The notes beneath the pieces are model-generated. The model was not told where the DNA came from. It searched no databases and saw only the letters and a program-made list of their open reading frames with translations. DNA of 64,000 bases from Sclerodactyla briareus (lineage: Eukaryota; Echinodermata; Holothuroidea; Dendrochirotida; Sclerodactylidae), in contig JAODTK010005589.1 of assembly GCA_026419785.1 (NCBI GenBank), positions 310,001 to 374,000 of the forward strand, written 5' to 3'. A program made the position numbers and the translations under genes. Below are positions 1 through 12,500 of this stretch, one piece after another (the first letter of the stretch is position 1; every line of letters begins with the position of its first letter).

Positions 1-449
1 TCAACAACATTTTAATATATAGGCAAACAATTTGCCACACTTTCTCTGTTTAGGTTAAACAATGCGCCTGGGCTATTCTCCTGCCAACTCACGATGTGGA
101 ACAATTACCTAGCACAAAAGTAAGCACTTGTCAATTATCACCATATTAACCTCCCCCACCGGGCCCTTCCCCTAGAGAGCAGGAGCTGCAGTGGCAATAC
201 ACCCCAGAAGCACAGGTCAACTTGATTTGCAAAACAGGAACGGAAAGGTGTTGGGGGTAGGGGGATGCTGGGATAAATTACGTATTAGGGTTAATACGAG
301 CGGTAGACCTAAAAGGGAGCTGGACAAAATTAATGCTAACCTCAGGCCCACAGGGCATTAACTCCTGTTGGGTGAACTACACATTTGACCGTAGCTACTC
401 AAGGCTGGAATAAATTGGAAATCAAATATAATAAAGTTACTAGACTTAC
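1..449. other. Pumilio intron or downstream sequence, nothing recognised
   Basis: No segment here resembles PUF repeat 8 or the Pumilio C-terminus on the minus strand. Since exon 17 ends in a donor, this is probably intron. Confidence 0.5.
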
Positions 450-550
450 CACATGGAGGAGCAGGGGGTGGGGGGGGGTGGAAACCTGCATCGATCAACA
501 AGTGCCCTCTCTGGCCGGCAGAGTGCGGCACACCACTCTCTACCGCATTA
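450..550 (-). CDS. PUM: Pumilio exon 17, PUF repeat 7 (partial gene end in window)
   Basis: Acceptor CTGTGCAG, donor GTAAGT; 101 nt. It reads [20 protein letters not shown] then [15 protein letters not shown], comparable with [20 protein letters not shown] then DEVCTMNDG in PUM1. The second half is C-rich (a run of nine C) and does not resemble the usual MNDGPHSALYTMMKDQ; slips in the C run could account for part of this. Later exons are off the left edge. Confidence 0.75.
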
Positions 551-3500
551 CTGCACAGAGGAGGGAAACAAGAATCGGTTGAGAATGAAGGCCCTAAAGT
601 TTCCTGCTTTATGAAAGCCGAATGCTGCTTCTTCCTACTTTTCATAATTTTCTGGTTATCAGGAATGCATATTCTACCAGGTAATTGTTTCAAACCTCCT
701 ACTTGGTTTTGTTCTCAACTATCATGATCATCCAATTCAATCTACAGGAGATGAATTAATATTGAAATTTTCTCCATTTTTGATGAATGTTCCCTAAAAT
801 GACCTCTGAACTCAAATCCCTAAACACCCCATATGTGACATTGGTTCTGATGATACCAGTGACCAACTTTTCCAAAAAAATTACCTTTGACCTTCATTTT
901 CCTGAACACCCCGTAGTGCCCATATACAAGTACCAATAGTCATATTAATAGTGACTTATTAGTCATATTAATGTGGCTAATTATCATATCACCATTCTGT
1001 GGGAGGTAGGTTGCGTTCGTTTGATCCCATTTCGGCCAAACAACCCCCAGATCATCAAACTTATATTATGAAATGCCACATATGTTGCAATGACCAACTT
1101 TCATGGTCATCCAATTTTGAATTTGGGATGGGCATTTCGTTTGCAAAGTGGCACAAACTGGCCCCTGGACATCCCTCGACATCCACCTCGCCACTTGGGA
1201 TCATCATGACCAAATTTTATCACTCAAGGAGTGATGATTTGAATGAGGCATGGACAGATGGACGAATAATCACACGGAAATAGACAGGATGAAATAGACA
1301 GGATGAAATATAGCCCACCCAGCTGTATGTCCATTATTGAGCCAAACATGTAGGATTCCTTCTATAGAACATATTTTTTGCATGCCTGCAATAGGACCCC
1401 GTCCCGTGACTCACCTGGCAAACTTGTGCTGGCTGAGGACCAGGGAATTTCATCTATCTCGGCCACTATCTTGCTCTTGTCTTCCGGGCGACCGTGCTCG
1501 AGAACGTGCTATAAAAGAGATTAGATAAACTAGGTAATGAATGACCAGGATTTCTTTCTGAGAAGACACAGTCATCTACACTTGTATACATGTAATCAGG
1601 GATGTAGTAAAGGCCAGACAATTCAAGGCTGAGGCCAGCCTCAGAGTGGAGTCTCTACACTGTATTATATGGAGGCTTCGAGGCCGAGCAAATTGATTGG
1701 CCTCGACTAAGGCCAGCCTAACTAGGTAATGAATGACCAGGATTTCTTTCTGAGAAGACACAGTCATCTACACTTGTATACATGTAATCAGGGATGTAGT
1801 AAAGGCCAGACAATTCAAGGCTGAGGCCAGCCTCAGAGTGGAGTCTCTACACTGTATTATATGGAGGCTTCGAGGCCGAGCAAATTGATTGGCCTCGACT
1901 AAGGCCAGCCTCGGAGTGGAGTCTCTAGTCTCTACACTGTATATATGGAGGCTCGAGGCTGAACAAATTGGAGCGGGCCCGGACTAGCAGCACAGTGGCA
2001 CTATACAATACTGAAACAATTAATTATCAATATCCGGAAAGGTTAAAGGTCAGGGGGTAGCAGAGGCGCAGCTCTCAAGACTGCCATACACTGTAGGGAG
2101 TTGCTGACCGCGGATTTTGTACAAGTCCCAGTTTTTTTAAAAATAGACATGGTCGGACCAACAGTGTTTTAGTATATAATAGTTAGTAATTATCAATGAG
2201 AAGCATGTTGCCTCATTGGGTAACTTGGGCATCAATGACATAGTGGGCGACAGGAGGATAACAATTCGGGCCCACACCCCCCCCATCTAGTGTTTTGTTA
2301 CAAGTGTTTTCAAAGTGCATGTCCACATTGAACTTCATATACAGGGGATCCTGTGGTTTCCACCCATGATGGCACAAGGAAGATTTAGCTGAAATAGCTG
2401 ATTGTGCTCATTCGGCTCACTCCAAGAGGCTGAAACTTGGTATGGGGGTGTGGCTGGCCAGAATGACATAAAATGGAACATACAAAGTCATCTTCCACAG
2501 ACCATAGGCTTTAAATTGCTCACCTGTTGACGTAGTGCCATACTGGTCCTGCACGGAGGGCCGGTCTGCGAGGAGCTGTCCAGGATGGTTGGTTTGGTCG
2601 GGGGTGCAGTGCTCCAGGATCCTCGATAACCTCGGCAGCCGTAGGGATGGGTCGACAACGAGTAGACCTAGGGACCAAAGAGGAGGAGGCCTTCACTAAC
2701 GGCGACCGGATCAAAGGTCAACAATCACATTTTACATGTACAATCTGAAAGTGAATGGCTAGAGGATCAATTGTAGAAAAACAGTACACCACCGGTGATG
2801 TACTATGCCTTGCAAGTTGCAAACAGCAGTGGGTTATCTCTAAATACTTTCCATTTTTCTCATTCCTTTCAGACTAAGGAGGAGACTGGTGACGGCACTG
2901 GTCTAACAAGGCGATCGCCCGTGTCTTGCCTGGTGCGCGATCAGTGATTTTTCTTTCAGTCACCTGCAAACAATTACAAGTTCCATGTGTCGCTTAAAGA
3001 TTGCGGTATTAGCATTAACAGAAACAGCCTATACTCAGTGCTCATTTACAATTCGTTAGGGATGATATGGACAATGTCTGCTAAAGGAGCAAGTTTGTGG
3101 AAATGTGACTATGTAAATTAGGACACGATAGCCAAATGGGAAAATTCCATGTTCATTGTCCATGAGGACATTGTTACCTACCGTTCACAGCATAATCCCT
3201 AGCCCACTAACCCGAGTGACAAGCAGGAATGTTCCGTGTGGCAACACACTGAGAATGCCTGGTTTACCACTCCTGAGCGTGTACCCGTACAACACGCCTC
3301 TGCACGTCTAGAAGGCCATGGGGCCAATTCACATCAAGTTTTCATCAAGCCTTTGAATATCGAGAAAATAGGCATCAATGGGTATTGAAAATGAATGCAT
3401 GCATTCGATACCTCATCTACAGAAGAACTCTAGTTCAAAATTACGAGCCCTCAAATCATCTCTATTCTTGGAGTAAATGGCGATCCGTCTGCAGAGAAGC

Positions 3501-6500
3501 CAGCCAGCCTCAACAAATGTATTGTGTTATATAGGTTACCTATCCACGGAATTATGAATGTTGGTCTAATTTACTGCTTGTTGCAACTTTTTTTTTCAAA
3601 TGTAGTTTTGGTTCAGTCAATACCATAGCATCACACAGTATGGGTAGCTTCGTGGCTCGGGAAGGACATGAAATTAAATGCTGAATGAACTTAAAATCTA
3701 CTAGCACGTCCTTACCCAATTCAAGTCCGTTTTAGAGGAAAACTGTCACATACCTGTCCTCGGAAGGATCCACGATGAACTGCATGGACACTGGGGCGAC
3801 GCACTCGAGAATTTCTGCAACCCCAACCCATGGTTGCCGTTCTGCGTCTTGAGACACTTCAGCACATGAGTCCAATCCTCACCATCTCACCTATGCCAGG
3901 AAAGGATGCAGAATTCTTTGTCAATTCCTTTCGACTACTTTGTGAAGGCTTTATCCATCCTTTTTTTCCAACAAATGAAAGCATTATTTACTGAAGATGG
4001 AAAACTGCACGAACATGGTTGTTGTGCAACTTTCTTCATGACCAATCTCAGCAGTGATCCAGGAGTGCCTGGAGGAGGTTCATCCTATACTACAGGAAAC
4101 TGACAAACCTTTGTATATCTGACAATGTATCAAACTAAGTGCACTTCTAATCCTTTAGGATTTTCTGTTAATTCCATTCTAGGCCTGCCTCTATAGTTCC
4201 TTGCTATTTCCATTCCATATGTAGATTTCTTTTTAGATCAGTCATCTTGGGTGCAGTATATTTAGCTGCAGCCACACATATTGTGCTCTTCATCTTGCTT
4301 TACCATACCTGCACTTTCCTGTCATTTCAATTGATTTCCTGAGCATTAGTTTCCTCTGGATATTGGCGCTATCTAAGTTGGTAGTGAAAAATTTGTGATG
4401 TAAGCAAGCAGTATAATGCTTGTGAGGAACTGAAGGAACAATCTCGTTGGTCCACCTGAAGGTCGGCCGTGATCGACTCCAGGGCCTTCTGGATGACCCG
4501 GCAGCCGGTACATCTGGAGCGCCAGCTGCAGGACGCTGCCCTTGATCCGCTGGGCCAGGGCCTTCTTTCTTCTGATCAGGCGTCCCAAACTCAAAGAACT
4601 TCTGATCACATAGTTGCCGAAGACGTCGTTCATCAGTTTGTACGGCTCCCGACGATCTCCTGGAACACCATCTGGCGCTCCTGGGGTGTCGCCCGCTCCA
4701 GCTTCTGCTGGATGAACCGCGAGCCGTGTTGGTCCTGCGAGAACTCGACAAAGTGGCTGAGCAGGTCTCGTAGCTGCAGGTTCGGGAACCGGTTGTTGCG
4801 GAAGTCCTCCAGCAGTCGGCTACGCCCGGGGGCGCTCTTCTCCATGTAGGCGGAGCTCCGAAGGCTCCGGGGTGGGAACAGCGAGCTCGAGCCCCACCCT
4901 GTACTCCCTGTTGAGGAGGTGGACCCGCTGCGGTACTTGACGTCTGTGTGGTGAAAAAAGAAGCATGGTAAGCGAACCTATCCTCATGCTGGGTGACATG
5001 TAGAGTGAAAAATATTCTCCAGAACGGTCTGATGCAAAACTACACATTGAACGAAATATACATCTAACGGAAGATATTATCAAGTCTTTTACTCCTTCCA
5101 TTCCTACACAGCCATTAAGGACAAACGTTAACTAGATAAGCATAGCATTCTGCTAGTCAAATTGTCATGTTTACAATCGTATCTTTACTTGATTAGCATT
5201 TCCTGTGAAGGAAAAAACCTCACAAACACCAAGACTTGGCAATTCCCCATTTTGTGTGCTAATAAATAGGTATTTTTTATATTTTGCCCGCAGCCAATCG
5301 ATCTTTGTTCTGGATATGTTTGTTTTGTTGTGACAGAGAAAATAGTCTTTGATTACTGTACTGTGGGCACTGAACTTCGGCAGCAGGAGAGACAACTGCA
5401 TCTGGGCACAACTGAGTAACATTCATCTATATTCCTATTACGATAATACAAGCGAGTGATTGTTAACTGATTTTATTCTTGCCGAGCAGAAAATTAACCC
5501 CCCCCCCCCTTCCCGAGGGGACCTTAGACCTGAACTCTACCTCTTTTTGTCAGCTTCTAATCCTCCCCCAAGTACAGGGAACCAGGCAATGCCTTTCCGG
5601 TGGTTGCTCAATAGTGGCAGTGACTATACACAGCATGCCAATCGCCTTTTGTGAAATTGCCCCATCTCTGGTCCCCCCTCCTGCTGAGCGCCCAGCGAAA
5701 AGGCAACAGGGTACTCTTTTTAGTCCTCATTATGACCCGACCAGGTTTGAGCTCAATTCCCATGGGTGGTAATAAAAATGTCAACTCTACCAACCACTCG
5801 GTTGATTCAACGTTCAATAACGTAAAATATTAGAGTTAACTTATTATGAATGAGTACATACCTCCCCAGTCAGTCTTAGGCCTCGACCAAGAGCCAGTGC
5901 ACTGCCCAGAAGATGGTCTGTGGTGGAAGAGAAAGCGGGCACTCGACAATCATACACAAAATTATCGAAGCTTGAGCCTATGACCATGGCCACTACTGGA
6001 CTTTTAATATTCGAGAAAATAAGCATCAATGATATTGAAAATGGAATGCCGTCATTCGGTACCTCATCTACGAGAAGAACTTCAGTCAAAGTGACGGCAC
6101 TCAAATCATTTTGCTATTTTGGAGGAAATGGTGATCAGTCCGCAAATTTTCAAAGAAGCCGATCGGCCGTAACAACTAAATTAGTTTCGCCACATGACCT
6201 ATTCTACAAAATTACAAATTTTGACCTGATGTATACTTTCAACAGATTTTCTTCTTCAATTGTCGCTTTTATATCAGTCATTACAATAGATTACTACAGT
6301 ATGGGTAGCTTCGTGGCTGGGAAAGAGGACATAAATAACGGCTGAATGGAACTTCAAGTAGGACTCTAGGTGTGAATGTGATCTGAATTGTATTCCCCAG
6401 GCTCAGCGAGCCAACTTGGGCCAATTGAACAACCCTGGCCCCTATTGTCCTTGAATAAGCACCGGCGATAATTTGCCTTCTCTCCAAGAGTAGTGCTCAG

Positions 6501-9500
6501 ATGATCTTAGCACTAGGGTTTAACCAATCCCAGGCCCCCATTTTCTGAACCCATCCAAAAACTGTTCAGTGAATTCCACGATCTGACACATTTCTCAGAA
6601 CCTGGAGGCGCGAAAATGTCCAGCATGACTGCTCAGAGGTGACCAACTACACTCATTCCAAATGTCCTTGAACGAATCCCAGAAGCCCACTGCATTACAG
6701 CAGAATGAGTGAAGACCAGACCTCGCCCACCAAAACTGCAATACAGCCATCAGAAAAATGTCCAGTGAACGCTGGAACTCGGAATGTTGACTCGCAAAGC
6801 CCCACTGATACCACTTTGGCACAATTGTGCCCTAACTAAGGAAGGTGGCAAGCATCCTGTGGGCCTATGCTCTATCCATACCATATCAGTGACAGTAAAT
6901 GAGTTGACACAGATAGACAAACACAAACACATCACCATATTCTAGTGATATCGTGTCTTCTCTCCTTCAGTTGTAATCTTTTGGGGCACTTCGCATCTAT
7001 CTGTGAAGGCATGGTTCCAAGTCACTGATATTAGTCCTAAAATCAAAGACTCACCAAGTCCGAGTCCGCTGAGGGTGCTCTGTGTTGGAGGCGGTGTCAT
7101 GGAGCCGGTGTGGTCGGGGACATCCCAAACGGGCCCAGCTGCGGCGAGCTCCCGTAGAACTGGCTCATGCTCAGGCTGCGCTTGTAGTCGCCGGGGGCGC
7201 CAGAGAAGGAATCCCTCCGCTGCGTGGGCGTCTCCGTCCCTGAGCTGCCATGCCTGCAAGGATGGTTTGGAGAAGGTTTGTATTTAATGCCACAAGTTAA
7301 CACCCCTCTGGTTCAGCCAGAGACACTGCCTGCACGGGTGCCGTAGGCCAGGAGAAAGGGTTTCAGCAAATTCTTATTTTTCCTTCTCCAATAGTGGCCA
7401 TCCATGCAGTGACTAATGAAGAGTACATACTATAGACTCTTGCTCTTGAGCAGGTATTTCCATCGATACCAAGCTTAGCATGTGCAGTTTTTGCATACAT
7501 TATTCAACAAAGGACTCGGGATAAAACGTTCACTGGCATTCCTTACAGTAGGCACATGCACACATTTCACAAAACTGGTACCAGTACAAATCATATAGAA
7601 AGCATGTGGTTTGGTACTGCAATTGAACACATCAAAATAACGTGTGAAGTGGACAGTGGGTTCAAGTTCTTAGGTTAAGTGAGTCCCTGCACAAAGTGAT
7701 CCAATAGAAATAAGTTACCTGTCCCAATTGGTCCCATCGAGTTGCCAAGCCCACCAAAGGTGCCGTTACCGGAAAGGCGCGTGGTTCTGCTGGCGGCCGT
7801 GAAGGTGCCCATACCGGCGGCGCTGGTGGGGTTCGACTGGAGCTGGGTGGCCCCGTTGGTGTAGACAGACATCCCGCTGTGGGTGAGGTTACCCTGGCCG
7901 GGCTGGCCGGTGGCGGCCTGCTGCTGCTGTGGCTGGTGGCCATCATAACGCTGTAACCGTTGGCTGTCGGAACTGGGAGAGAAGTTCATTGATGCAATAT
8001 TACGATATAATGTTTGTGGTGTTGAAGGTCACACAGGTACACACGTACAGTCGAGAGTCAGGATTTTGATATATTCCCAAGTTTCTCCTGGCTGTTATGC
8101 AGCATCCACACCAAACATTACTCTCCGGCAGGTGCCACCAATGACCAATCTGTCAAATGTATCACTGTCCTGTTCAAGTTTAATTTTTTTTCCAAAACTG
8201 AATGAAAGAGGGCAATCGCACATTATTTCAAAACACTTGCTTTGAACATTCATATTTGGTTGATGAATGGCAGTGAAAAAATTTGGGCAATTTCATCTGG
8301 TAGTCTGCATCCAGGAAATCCCTTCAATCAGGACTACCTGCACACTATATTTGTTCTGGTTGTCCTATGGTATTTTTGGGCATCTCGAACTACCAAACTA
8401 CTTCTTTATCTTGTTCACTGAACAGTTGGACCGTGACAGCATATCACAACAGGTGATAGTGAGGATGATATTTAGCATTTTGACAATTCAAATATGGCTG
8501 AAAACGATCTCTTGAGATGAAAAAAAAATTATACAATGTCAAGGAGACAGATACAGTAAACCGAGATGTTGGTTGTAACTGATAGAAGCCAGCAGGAGAT
8601 CAGTGACCAGCTCACACATGAACATGCTCCGTATAAACAGTGCCCAGAACAATCTTCGGGAAATCCCCCAGATAAAATATTTTTCTTCTAGCCCAAACTT
8701 AACAATTTTCAACCATTCTCAAGAACAATAAGCTGGAAGTTGTTTGTTTTCCAACGAGTGATAACAGTTAGTTACACACAGCAATGATAGCACTATGGGG
8801 ATAAGTTCAAGTTTGCATCCTTCTGACGTGAGCATCCACAGCACAATGGTGAAATTTGAGAAAGAGAACTCGGACATACAATCATGCGTGCCGCATTACA
8901 CATAAAACTTCATTCAGTGATTAAGTTCTCCCTTATAGTTGTAACTCTCAAAATGAAAATCTCACGACCAGAATCGCATCCACCGAGCAACATGGAAGAC
9001 TATCGACTTTGGAAAACTGCCTGAATTAGGCAAATGGAATGACCTCCAATGGACCCAAATCTTGTTTAGAATTTCTTGGGACCGGGGGTGGACCATACAT
9101 ACAAAAAATTGGATAATTTATGCAGATTAGACTACTAGATTCAAATATTTTACACTGAAATTCATCAAGTTCATATAACTGCCCTACATAATATGAGAGT
9201 AAATAGTAATTTGTCAAACAAATCATGAGGTCTACACTATCCAAAATCACATTTGGTTCATGGAAACACTATCTGCCATCCTCGTCTTTACAGGGCTACA
9301 CCAGTCCTCCCTATCCCAGATGGAATAGCAACAGCAATGGCCAATCCACTACGTGACCAAAACCAACGTGCCCAGGATGGCATCACTAACACACAACAGT
9401 TTTAACTTTTACAGCCATTCAACTCACTCTGCTGTGCCCCGCTGACGATCACCGGTGCTGCTCCGTGTGGCATGAGTCTCACCGGCGTGCCCATCCCGGG

Positions 9501-12500
9501 CCTGGGGCCCCCCATGAACAGGTTGCCGCTCTGGTCGTAGTATGTGGGTGTCATGATCGGGTAACCTGTACGAAAACGAGAACATTCAGGAATGATGTTT
9601 TCACTGCACATCATCAGGGAGAGACTCCTTGGAGCACTTTTTTTTTTCACCACTCCCCCTGTTCATATGGATGATGCAAAATTGTGCAAGCTACACATGC
9701 CAATGTTCACTTTACTTAGCCAAGCTTTGTTTGGGTTATATCGAACAGTTGGTTATCTGGTAGTAATCAGCTGGCTCTGGGTCCAGAACTACTCCCCTAA
9801 TCCCATTTACAGATCTCTCACAGAAAGATGGTTTCATCATGCTTCTTATCCCTATTCCCATTCTATCACCAATCTTACAATTCACCCACCTTACACTGTG
9901 AATGCCTGGTGTTTGGGCCGTGAGTTTCAACAAATAGAACATACCGTTCTTACCTGGTGTTGGGACATGGCCTGGTTGTCCAAAGGGTCATGAATCCTGC
10001 ACTCTGCACTGTGGGTGCCTGGCTCGACATGTGGTGTCATTACTCCCTACCCCAGAAAGGTTCAAAATATCCCACTTTCACCATTAGTTTCATATATTCT
10101 CTCACCCAGGTGTGCTATGAATGCCTGGTCTTGGACCACGCCCTGGATAGCCCCTGGGGTCTTGTTTTGCACTTTCCCACCCCTGGCTCCTCCTGGGCCT
10201 ACTCGCAAAGCTTGGTGGCATCACCAAGCCACCTCGCCACCTTTCCTCCCAGTATCTTACTCCCATCACTGGGCCTATATTTTTTGTCTTACCAGGTGCT
10301 GTAAATGTCTGGTGTTGAGCCATGCCCTGGATAGCCCCCGGGGTCGTGTTTCCCACCCCTGGCTGCTCCTGGGCCTGCCCCTGTGGCTGGCCCGCCTGTG
10401 GTGTCATCGGCCTGGAGCCGTTCTGGCTACGGGGTGCATTCGGCTGCTGAGTTGGCTGCTGCCCCGGCTGTTGGACAGAAAGCGAGTAAATGAGTGAATA
10501 TCAAAATTGACACACATCAACACAAGACAGTGTAATAGCTAGCTATAGTGTTATCCACATTCAAGGAGATGGGTGTAAACTTTACCCAAGAACCAACATT
10601 GATGCATGTGTTCAGATTTCACTGTCCAGGACCCTGCATGTGAGTAGAGCATTGAAAAAGACCTGGAAGCCCAACCATTCCCCATACCGCCACGTCACGC
10701 TTCACTATTGATCACACGTTATATCAATGCATAATGAATTTACAGATCGTCAAGTCGAGTCGGACCAACACTGACAGCATTGACACTCCAAAGCCAACTT
10801 TGACGATAAGAAACCAATCCCATTCACGTCTCCCTCCTCCCAATATCTTTTATGAGTTGGACCTACACTGCCAGCATCAACACTTCAAAGCCAACTTTGA
10901 CGACAAGGAACCAATTCCATCCGCGTCTCCCTCCTCCCATTCTCTTTTCCAAGTGCAGAGAAAGTTCAGACACTTTTTAGCAATGTACAAAGCTCTTACT
11001 TGCTGTTGGCCAGGCTGTGGCTGTTGGTTGGGCTGGGCCGAGGCTTCCCTGTTGTGGCATGATGTTCATCGGGTACAGGGCTCCCCAGGGGGCCACCCCA
11101 TAGGAGACTGGGGCTGGATATCTGTGGCTGCCTGTGGGGGAAAAAGAAGGGAACCAAGTTCAAGTATAGGAGGAAGGCAGACCCATGCCACTCCCAAGAG
11201 GGGGCAGCTTGGCACTCCATAACAGATTCATAGGAGGAATCAAATGAGGCATATGATATTGAGTAACATTTTTAGGTAGGCTGCTCAGGTACTGTGGTAT
11301 AAAAACAATTAACAATACGCCACATGGTCTATGTTGTGTTGGTGGAAGACTTATCCATCAATTGCCTCACCGCACGCGATAATTGGGGACCTCTGAGGAA
11401 TTTTGAGTACAACCTTTGCCTACAATGGCAACAATTTATACTCCGGGATTGTCCCAGAGGGTAACAGAATGTTGAGAATGTCTACCACGTTGGAAACCGC
11501 TCTAAAGACTGCCGATATTATTTATTGATTTATTCTTTTAAAGCAGTCTTTGATCAAGCACTACAGACATTCTAGCAGTTGTCTTACGTTTGTGTTAAGA
11601 CAATATACAGTTCTCGGACGTCACGCATCAAACATAGGCAGTGGACCGTCGACCTTCACATCTTCAGCGTTATGTATCGTCTCGAGTTGGTTTCCTTTCA
11701 AATATCAAAGCGCCCAATAACATCACGTCATCCACGTGTTCAGAAACTTCTATGAACACTCATCACTGGTAACCTTATCAACACCCAGGGTTCCTACCGA
11801 GAATTCAGGTTCTCAATTCAAATTTGCTGTGCACTCAAAAGAGTGTATTATGTTTCATGATACATTCACATTGGTGTAGTGCAGAGAAAAACATGCCCAA
11901 TTGGTACCCAGACCCACATTATGCATATTCATGAGCTACCAGTACGGTACACATAATGTGAACGATTGGAGTTGAACCAGCTGGAGATATTCTCTCACCC
12001 ATGAATCTTTCAATGACCATTGTAGCAGACTGATTGTGATGAGCCAGGATCGGGGAATGTTCCCAGTGGGGGGGGGGGGGGGGATAGTCAGACACAAAAT
12101 ATCTGTTGGGAAATTGCCTCTCAGTTTCGGATTGTTGTCAACATCTCAGCTCAAATGAGGAAACCCTCCTTGATTTAAAAAATCTCTACTAATTTTGATT
12201 TCTCAGTGCTGACACTGAATCAGATGTTTCAACCTACGAGCCTACCGCAGGTTCAGCAAGCAATAAAAGTCTCAAGAGTCTTGAACGAGGGTATTGAACA
12301 GTAAAGCCTTTCTTTATTGACTCGTGTAATAAATGTACAGATCTTCACAGCATTTTGTCTCCAAGATTTCTTTCTGAGCATGTCTAACCAACAGCGAATG
12401 ATCCCTTCCCAAAATGCCCCCCCCCCCCTTTAGGTGAGCCTACGAGCATTTTTTCTTGACGACAGAAACGGGTCCATCGGTGACTGCCGAGTCTAAAGAG

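Noticed and set aside
1590-2000. hAT left end starting CAGGGATGTAG
   Set aside because: No matching right end and the apparent flanking repeat is explained by the 192-bp tandem duplication.
2865-2985. Extra Pumilio exon after TTGTTTGCAG
   Set aside because: The frame [16 protein letters not shown] has no counterpart in the PUF domain, and repeats 4 and 5 already join across this interval.
4290-4751. 153-codon minus-strand frame as a separate gene
   Set aside because: It includes [13 protein letters not shown], so it is the PUF domain of Pumilio read partly out of frame.
10015-10497. 160-codon plus-strand frame
   Set aside because: It is antisense to Pumilio exon 9 and its decayed copies; the sense strand carries the recognisable protein.
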